Part shown: in pieces, positions 33,273-36,864 of the stretch
Position numbering within the stretch: the first letter of the stretch is position 1
Layout: each line of letters starts with the position of its first letter
From: Thermoplasmata archaeon
GTDB lineage: Archaea; Thermoplasmatota; E2; JACPAO01; JAHFTW01
Reading direction: 5' to 3'
DNA: 36,864 bases
NCBI GenBank assembly: GCA_023269235.1
Contig: JAHFTW010000015.1
Coordinates: forward strand, 1 to 36,864
Notes under the pieces: generated by a model
The model's input: the letters and a program-made list of their open reading frames with translations, nothing else
Databases searched by the model: none
Told to the model about the DNA's origin: nothing
Position numbers and translations under genes: made by a program

Positions 33273-34838
33273 TTACTCGGCGCCAAAGAACCCACGGAGC
33301 ATTGGATGCATTTCCATCGCCTGCTCCTTCGCGATCTGCTCGTACATGCGCATGAAGATGCCCACGCAGAGCAGCAAGCCGGTGCCCGAGGCCTGGCCGA
33401 CGGTGCCGATCATGTCGGCGAAGGCGGCAAGGGCGCCGACGGTTGCGCCACCGATGACGGTGAGGGTGGGGATGTAGCGCTCGAGGACCTTCTGCAGGAT
33501 GCGGGGGTCCTGGCGGAAGCCGGGGATCTGCATGCCGGACTTGCCGATCTGCTTGGCCACGTCGTGCGGGCCCATGTTCGTGGTCTCGACCCAGAACTTG
33601 GCGAACATGATGGAGCCGCCCACGAAGAGGCCCAGGAAGAGGCTGACCTTGATCAGGATCTGCCACCAGACGTGCCCGTGCACCGACGCCGCGTAGCGCG
33701 GGTCGAAGAGCGGCAGGAACCAGTCGTTGAGGCCGCGGAAGGCCGTGAGATACCAGGCGCCGCCGGCGACCGGGCTCGTGGAGCCGGAGCCAGTCTCGTA
33801 GGTGCCGACCCACCAGGAGTGCCCGATGACGGGGATCTGGCTGAAGGTGGGGTGCTGCCACAGGAGCAGGCTGAAGATGTTCACGTTGGCGAGCAGGGCG
33901 CCCATCAGGATGACGGGGATGTTGCTGGCGTAGATGAGGCGCAGCGGGTAGCGGCCACGGGCGCCGCGGACCTTGCCGTGGGCAAGGGGCAACTCGATGC
34001 GTGTCGCTTCCGCGTACACCACGAACAAGAAGATCATCACGGTGCCGAGGAAGGCGATGATGGGGTTCGGGAACGCGTTGCCGCCGATGAACATCTGCTC
34101 GAAGCCGCCGCTGTGGACGAGACTGCTCACGTCGCGGTTGAGGAAGACGTAGAACACCATGGGGATGGTGCCGACGGGCGGGTTCGAGACCGGGTCGAAG
34201 GCGAGGCCGGTGCCGGCGTGCTGGAAGGACAGCGAGCCCTGGAACAGGTTCTGCGAGACGCCGGCCGCGATGAAGAGCGAGATGCCCGAGCCGATGCCCC
34301 ACTTGCTGATGAGCTCGTCCATCAAGAAGACGACGATGGCGCCGAGGGCCAGCTGGGCGACCACGACGCTGCGCGCGTTGAAGGAGCCGACCTGGCTCAC
34401 CAGGCGCTCGTCGGGGTTGAGGAAGCCGTACACCTGCGGGATGGCCTCGATGAAGATGAACAGGAGCACCATGATCTTCTGGGCGCCCTGGTAGATCGAC
34501 TTGTCCTCCTCCTTGGTGAGGTCGAGCTTGATGATCTTGGCGCCGGTGAACAGCTGCATGACGATGCTGCCGGTCACGATGGGCCCGATGCCGAGGTGCA
34601 TGAGGGTGCCGGACTGGCCGGCCAGGATGGCGCGGAAGTTGGCGAAGATGTCCAGCTGGTTCTGCGAGACGCCGAACAGCGGGATGTTGCTCAGCATGAA
34701 GTAGAGCAGCAGGCAGACCGTCGTCCAGAGGAGCTTGGTCTTGAAGGAAACGTGCCCCTCGGGCTTGCGGACCGTCGGCCACCGCTTGATGAGGGGCTCG
34801 AGGGCGTAGAGTGCGCTGCGGCGTTGGGTCTCAGCCAT
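33273..34838 (-). CDS. secY: Preprotein translocase subunit SecY (Sec61 alpha)
   Basis: 521 residues with ten TM helices. It forms the protein-conducting channel, with SecE and Sec61-beta. The N-terminal amphipathic region is LYALEPLIKRWPTVRKPEGH, followed by TM1 with the plug segment and the archaeal-type long extracytoplasmic loops. The cytosolic loop KVRGARGRYPLRLIYASNIP (between TM6 and TM7) and GFRQDPRILQKVLERYIP are ribosome-contact features. ATG 34838 was chosen over a TTG 30 nt upstream. Unusually, a terminator-like tract and its own TATA-like box separate it from rpl15. The last ten or so codons are AT-richer than the rest, and two more copies of the tail lie downstream. Confidence 0.97.
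   Translation of the reverse strand: MAETQRRSALYALEPLIKRWPTVRKPEGHVSFKTKLLWTTVCLLLYFMLSNIPLFGVSQNQLDIFANFRAILAGQSGTLMHLGIGPIVTGSIVMQLFTGAKIIKLDLTKEEDKSIYQGAQKIMVLLFIFIEAIPQVYGFLNPDERLVSQVGSFNARSVVVAQLALGAIVVFLMDELISKWGIGSGISLFIAAGVSQNLFQGSLSFQHAGTGLAFDPVSNPPVGTIPMVFYVFLNRDVSSLVHSGGFEQMFIGGNAFPNPIIAFLGTVMIFLFVVYAEATRIELPLAHGKVRGARGRYPLRLIYASNIPVILMGALLANVNIFSLLLWQHPTFSQIPVIGHSWWVGTYETGSGSTSPVAGGAWYLTAFRGLNDWFLPLFDPRYAASVHGHVWWQILIKVSLFLGLFVGGSIMFAKFWVETTNMGPHDVAKQIGKSGMQIPGFRQDPRILQKVLERYIPTLTVIGGATVGALAAFADMIGTVGQASGTGLLLCVGIFMRMYEQIAKEQAMEMHPMLRGFFGAE
33278..33300 (-). repeat. 23-bp direct repeat, copy inside the secY 3' end
   Basis: Encodes LRGFFGA plus flanking bases near the secY stop. 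It is an exact match to 33045-33067; the segment between the copies (210 bp) contains the displaced native-style tail and the 11-bp hairpin. Confidence 0.8.
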
Positions 34839-34878
34839 GTTGACCAACCGGGGGAATGAGCCGCCCAAGAGGGGGTGC

Positions 34879-34888
34879 CTCTTAAGCG
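34879..34888 (-). promoter_or_regulatory. TATA-like promoter of secY
   Basis: Minus-strand GCTTAAGAGG, centred about 46 nt before ATG 34838; a leader of about 20 nt is expected. It follows the polypyrimidine tract after rpl15. Confidence 0.45.
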
Positions 34889-34899
34889 CTCGGAGTTGA

Positions 34900-34944
34900 C
34901 AGGAGGGAGAAAGGGAGGAAAACGGAGAGGGAAGGGAGGAGGGC
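34900..34944 (-). terminator. Polypyrimidine terminator after rpl15
   Basis: About 45 nt that are almost all C and T on the minus strand (CCCTCCTCCCTTCCC...CCTCCC), starting 16 nt after the rpl15 stop. It resembles the tracts after rps10 and the zinc-ribbon gene. Confidence 0.5.
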
Positions 34945-34959
34945 GAAGGCCGATCGGGC

Positions 34960-35484
34960 CTACTTGCTGGGCTTCGCGGCCGGCTTGTCGCCGGGCTTGC
35001 CCGCGGGGGCGGCGCCCGGCTTGGCCGGCGCGGCCGAGGCGGCCTTCGCGGGGGCGGCGGCCTTGGCGGGCAGGACGACCTGACCGCCGGCGGCCTTGAC
35101 CTTCTCGACGGCGCCGGCCGAGGCCGACTCCACCTTGACGGTCACCTTATGCGCGATGGCGCCCGAACCGAGGAGCTTGCCGATGCCGGCGGCCGTCAGG
35201 TCGATGTCCGCCTTGCCGGCGAACTGAACGGACAGGTCACCGACGTTGATGGACTCCGGCTGCGGGTTGCCCGTGCGGCTGCGGTACTTGAAGCCGATGC
35301 GGCCCCACGGCTTGGCGCGGGTGTGCTCGTGCTTGCCGCCGAGCAGCTGCAGCATGAGGTAGCGGTGCTTGTTGGCCCCGGCGCGGCCGCGGCCGCCCCG
35401 GAGACCGGCGCCACGGCCGGCCTTCTTGCCGCGGCCGTGCGTGTGCGCACCGCGGAAACGCTTGGCGCGTCCACCGGATGCCAT
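34960..35484 (-). CDS. rpl15: Large-subunit ribosomal protein uL15 with Ala/Pro/Lys tail
   Basis: 174 residues. The body is archaeal uL15: the basic Gly-rich start (RFRGAHTHGRGKKAGRGAG), the HRYLMLQLLGGKHEHTRAKPWG segment, and NVGDLSVQFAGKADIDLTAAGIGKLLGSG. It sits on the 50S near the 23S core. From about residue 135 the chain becomes an Ala/Pro/Lys-rich extension of roughly 35-40 residues that is not part of the normal fold. Its ATG shares one base with the TAA of rpl30 (TAATG). Confidence 0.96.
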   Translation of the reverse strand: MASGGRAKRFRGAHTHGRGKKAGRGAGLRGGRGRAGANKHRYLMLQLLGGKHEHTRAKPWGRIGFKYRSRTGNPQPESINVGDLSVQFAGKADIDLTAAGIGKLLGSGAIAHKVTVKVESASAGAVEKVKAAGGQVVLPAKAAAPAKAASAAPAKPGAAPAGKPGDKPAAKPSK

Positions 35485-36035
35485 TAGGCACCACCCTTGG
35501 GCTTGGGCTTGGCCGCAGGAGCGGCGCTGGCGGCGGCGCTGGCGAGGGAGGTCTCCATGGGGCTGGTCAGCATCTTGCCGAGCAGGATGTTGATCTCCGC
35601 GCCGCGGTAGCCGAGCGCGCCGCCGTTCTGGACGGAGCGCTTGATGCCCTCGAGGCCGTTCTTCGCCGGGTGCAGGCGGAAGATGGGCTTGATCTCGGGG
35701 ATGTCCTTGTAGGCGTACTTGCCACCGACGATGGCCTCGGCGAGGGCGAGGAACGTCTTGTACGGCGTGGCCTTCGCGAGGTGGGCCTCGGTCAGGGGCT
35801 TGTCGCCGACGACGCGGCCGCGGGCCTGGATGACGGCGGCGAGCGTCTTGGCGTCGACCTCGCCCCAGGTGACGTAGTCCTTCGCGACCTGGAGCATGCC
35901 CTTGGTCGTGTCGGACGTCGGCAGGACGACGGCGTGGTTCACGCGGTTGAGCCGCATGTACTTCAGCGTGTCCTTCGTCTTGGGGTTCAGGTTCTGGGTG
36001 CCGCGCAGGCGGATGATGGTGAAGGCGCTGGACAT
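35484..36035 (-). CDS. rpl30: Large-subunit ribosomal protein uL30 (archaeal type)
   Basis: 183 residues, the long archaeal/eukaryotic L7-type form. It starts FTIIRLRGTQNLNPKTKDTL and KYMRLNRVNHAVVLP. The later part (KPIFRLHPAKNGLEGIKRSV, GGALGYRGAEINILLGKML) is characteristic. The last ~20 residues form an Ala/Pro/Lys-rich tail (ASAAPAAKPKPKGGA). Both neighbours overlap by one base (TAATG at each end), so S5-L30-L15 are translationally coupled. Confidence 0.97.
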   Translation of the reverse strand: MSSAFTIIRLRGTQNLNPKTKDTLKYMRLNRVNHAVVLPTSDTTKGMLQVAKDYVTWGEVDAKTLAAVIQARGRVVGDKPLTEAHLAKATPYKTFLALAEAIVGGKYAYKDIPEIKPIFRLHPAKNGLEGIKRSVQNGGALGYRGAEINILLGKMLTSPMETSLASAAASAAPAAKPKPKGGA

Positions 36036-36864
36036 TAGGCCTGCACCTCCGCGGGGGCGGCCTCAGGGGCCGGGGCCGGGCGGGCCACCGGGACCTTCTG
36101 GGCCCCGGGGACGACCTGGACCTTGGCGCGCACGTTGGGGGTCATCTTGATGTCGTCGACCTGCTTGAGGGCGGCGAAGACCGCCTTGGCGTAGTTCGTC
36201 GAGGTGCCGGTCTGGCCGCGCGTGTAGATCCACGCGTCCTGGATGCCGGCGAGCGACAGGACGGCCTTGGCCGTCTTGCCGCCAACCAGGCCGGTGCCCT
36301 GGGGCGCCGGCTTGATGGTGACCTCGGTCGAGGCGCACTTGCCGAACAGGCGGAAGGGCACCGAGTTGGCGGGGGCGCCGGGGGCGGACTGCCAGGAACC
36401 GGAGCCGCGCTTGACCTCGATCATGGAGATCTTGGCGCGGTCGATGGCGCGCTTGATGGTCGGGCCGACTTCCTTGCCCTTGGCCATGCCCAGGCCGACG
36501 AAGCCGTCGCGGTTGCCCGTCACAGCGGTGATGCTGAAGCGGACGCGGCGGCCGGAGTCGGTCATGCGCTGGACCATGTTGATGTTGATGACCTCGTCGC
36601 CCATCTCGGGCAGGAGGGCGTCCACGATCTCGGCCTCACGAAGCGGCAGCTTGGTGGCGATGGCCTCGCCCATGGTGCGGACCTCGCCGGACTTGACCAT
36701 CTTGCCGAGGCGGGTCTTGGGGACCCACGGGAGCTTCGGGCCGTCGTCGTCGCGGCGGCGCCGGGGGGCGCCGTCGCGGGGACCGCCGCGGCCACGAGGG
36801 CCGCCGGGACCGCCGCGGCCGGGACCGCCGGGGCCACGAGGGCCGCCGAAGCCGCCGGTGCGGG
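36035..36864 (-). CDS. rps5: Small-subunit ribosomal protein uS5, 5' end outside window, RGG-rich N-terminus
   Basis: At least 276 residues; the frame is open to the window edge, so the start is not seen. The family N-terminus LPWVPKTRLGKMVKSGEVRT lies just upstream of ATG 36700, which is therefore internal. The S5 domain (RVRFSITAVTGNRDGFVGLG, KGKEVGPTIKRAIDRAK) and the C-terminal fold follow. Before the S5 part there are at least 40 residues of Gly/Arg/Pro repeats (RGPGG, GRGG, GGPRG) and an RRRRDDD stretch. The C-terminus is also Ala/Pro-rich (ARPAPAPEAAPAEVQA). uS5 lines the mRNA entry channel and helps decoding accuracy. Confidence 0.95.
   Translation of the reverse strand, partial: RTGGFGGPRGPGGPGRGGPGGPRGRGGPRDGAPRRRRDDDGPKLPWVPKTRLGKMVKSGEVRTMGEAIATKLPLREAEIVDALLPEMGDEVININMVQRMTDSGRRVRFSITAVTGNRDGFVGLGMAKGKEVGPTIKRAIDRAKISMIEVKRGSGSWQSAPGAPANSVPFRLFGKCASTEVTIKPAPQGTGLVGGKTAKAVLSLAGIQDAWIYTRGQTGTSTNYAKAVFAALKQVDDIKMTPNVRAKVQVVPGAQKVPVARPAPAPEAAPAEVQA

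Overview
The window is a GC-rich archaeal chromosome segment. The informational genes are archaeal in type: PolD small subunit DP1, a two-repeat (alpha2) tRNA-splicing endonuclease, EF-1 alpha, uS10, and the S5-L30-L15-SecY end of the ribosomal super-operon. Start regions often have a TATA-like box about 25-35 nt before the start codon (leaderless style), while the highly expressed genes carry GGTGATT Shine-Dalgarno sites. PolD and the alpha2 EndA point to Euryarchaeota in the broad sense. A high-GC Thermoplasmatota lineage is my best guess, but it is inference and was not tested by phylogeny.

Layout. 1-7 kb: a secretome block with two paralogous HEXXHXXGXXH metalloproteases, one very large and cut by the window edge, flanking a secreted transglutaminase-like protein and a four-TM protein. 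7-12 kb (minus strand): a DHH phosphoesterase overlapping EndA, then a lamin-tail-domain protein coupled to a small membrane protein, then TrpRS. 12-14.4 kb: CysRS overlapping a CDP-alcohol phosphatidyltransferase, then tRNA-Leu(CAA). 14.4-21.6 kb (plus strand): a lipoprotein with the full active-site set of copper-radical oxidases, a membrane protein/winged-helix pair, a DUF347-type membrane protein, a ThiI-like THUMP protein that has lost its PP-loop, ketopantoate reductase, a Cys/Met-metabolism PLP enzyme and a coupled membrane protein. 21.6-25.9 kb: uS10 and EF-1 alpha (minus), a 65-aa RGG/zinc-ribbon protein, an Asp-box lipoprotein, tRNA-Ile(GAU), tRNA-Arg(UCU) and a small zinc-finger protein. 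26-33 kb: alpha/beta hydrolase, DP1, a conserved unknown, ALDH7-type dehydrogenase, ClC transporter, and an HNH endonuclease. 33-36.9 kb: SecY, L15, L30, S5 (minus).

Most interesting signal: two unrelated essential genes, DP1 and secY, each have a second copy of their last ~14 codons a short distance beyond their stop codon. In both, the two copies encode nearly the same peptide but differ at many third codon positions. The displaced copy uses the GC-rich codons typical of the window, while the tail now attached to the gene uses AT-richer codons and a TAA stop. At secY a third partial copy matches the attached tail exactly over 23 bp and lies directly before an HNH nuclease gene. This looks like 3'-end-targeted insertion with a recoded rescue tail. 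It could also be recombination between lineages or a strain-mixing assembly error.
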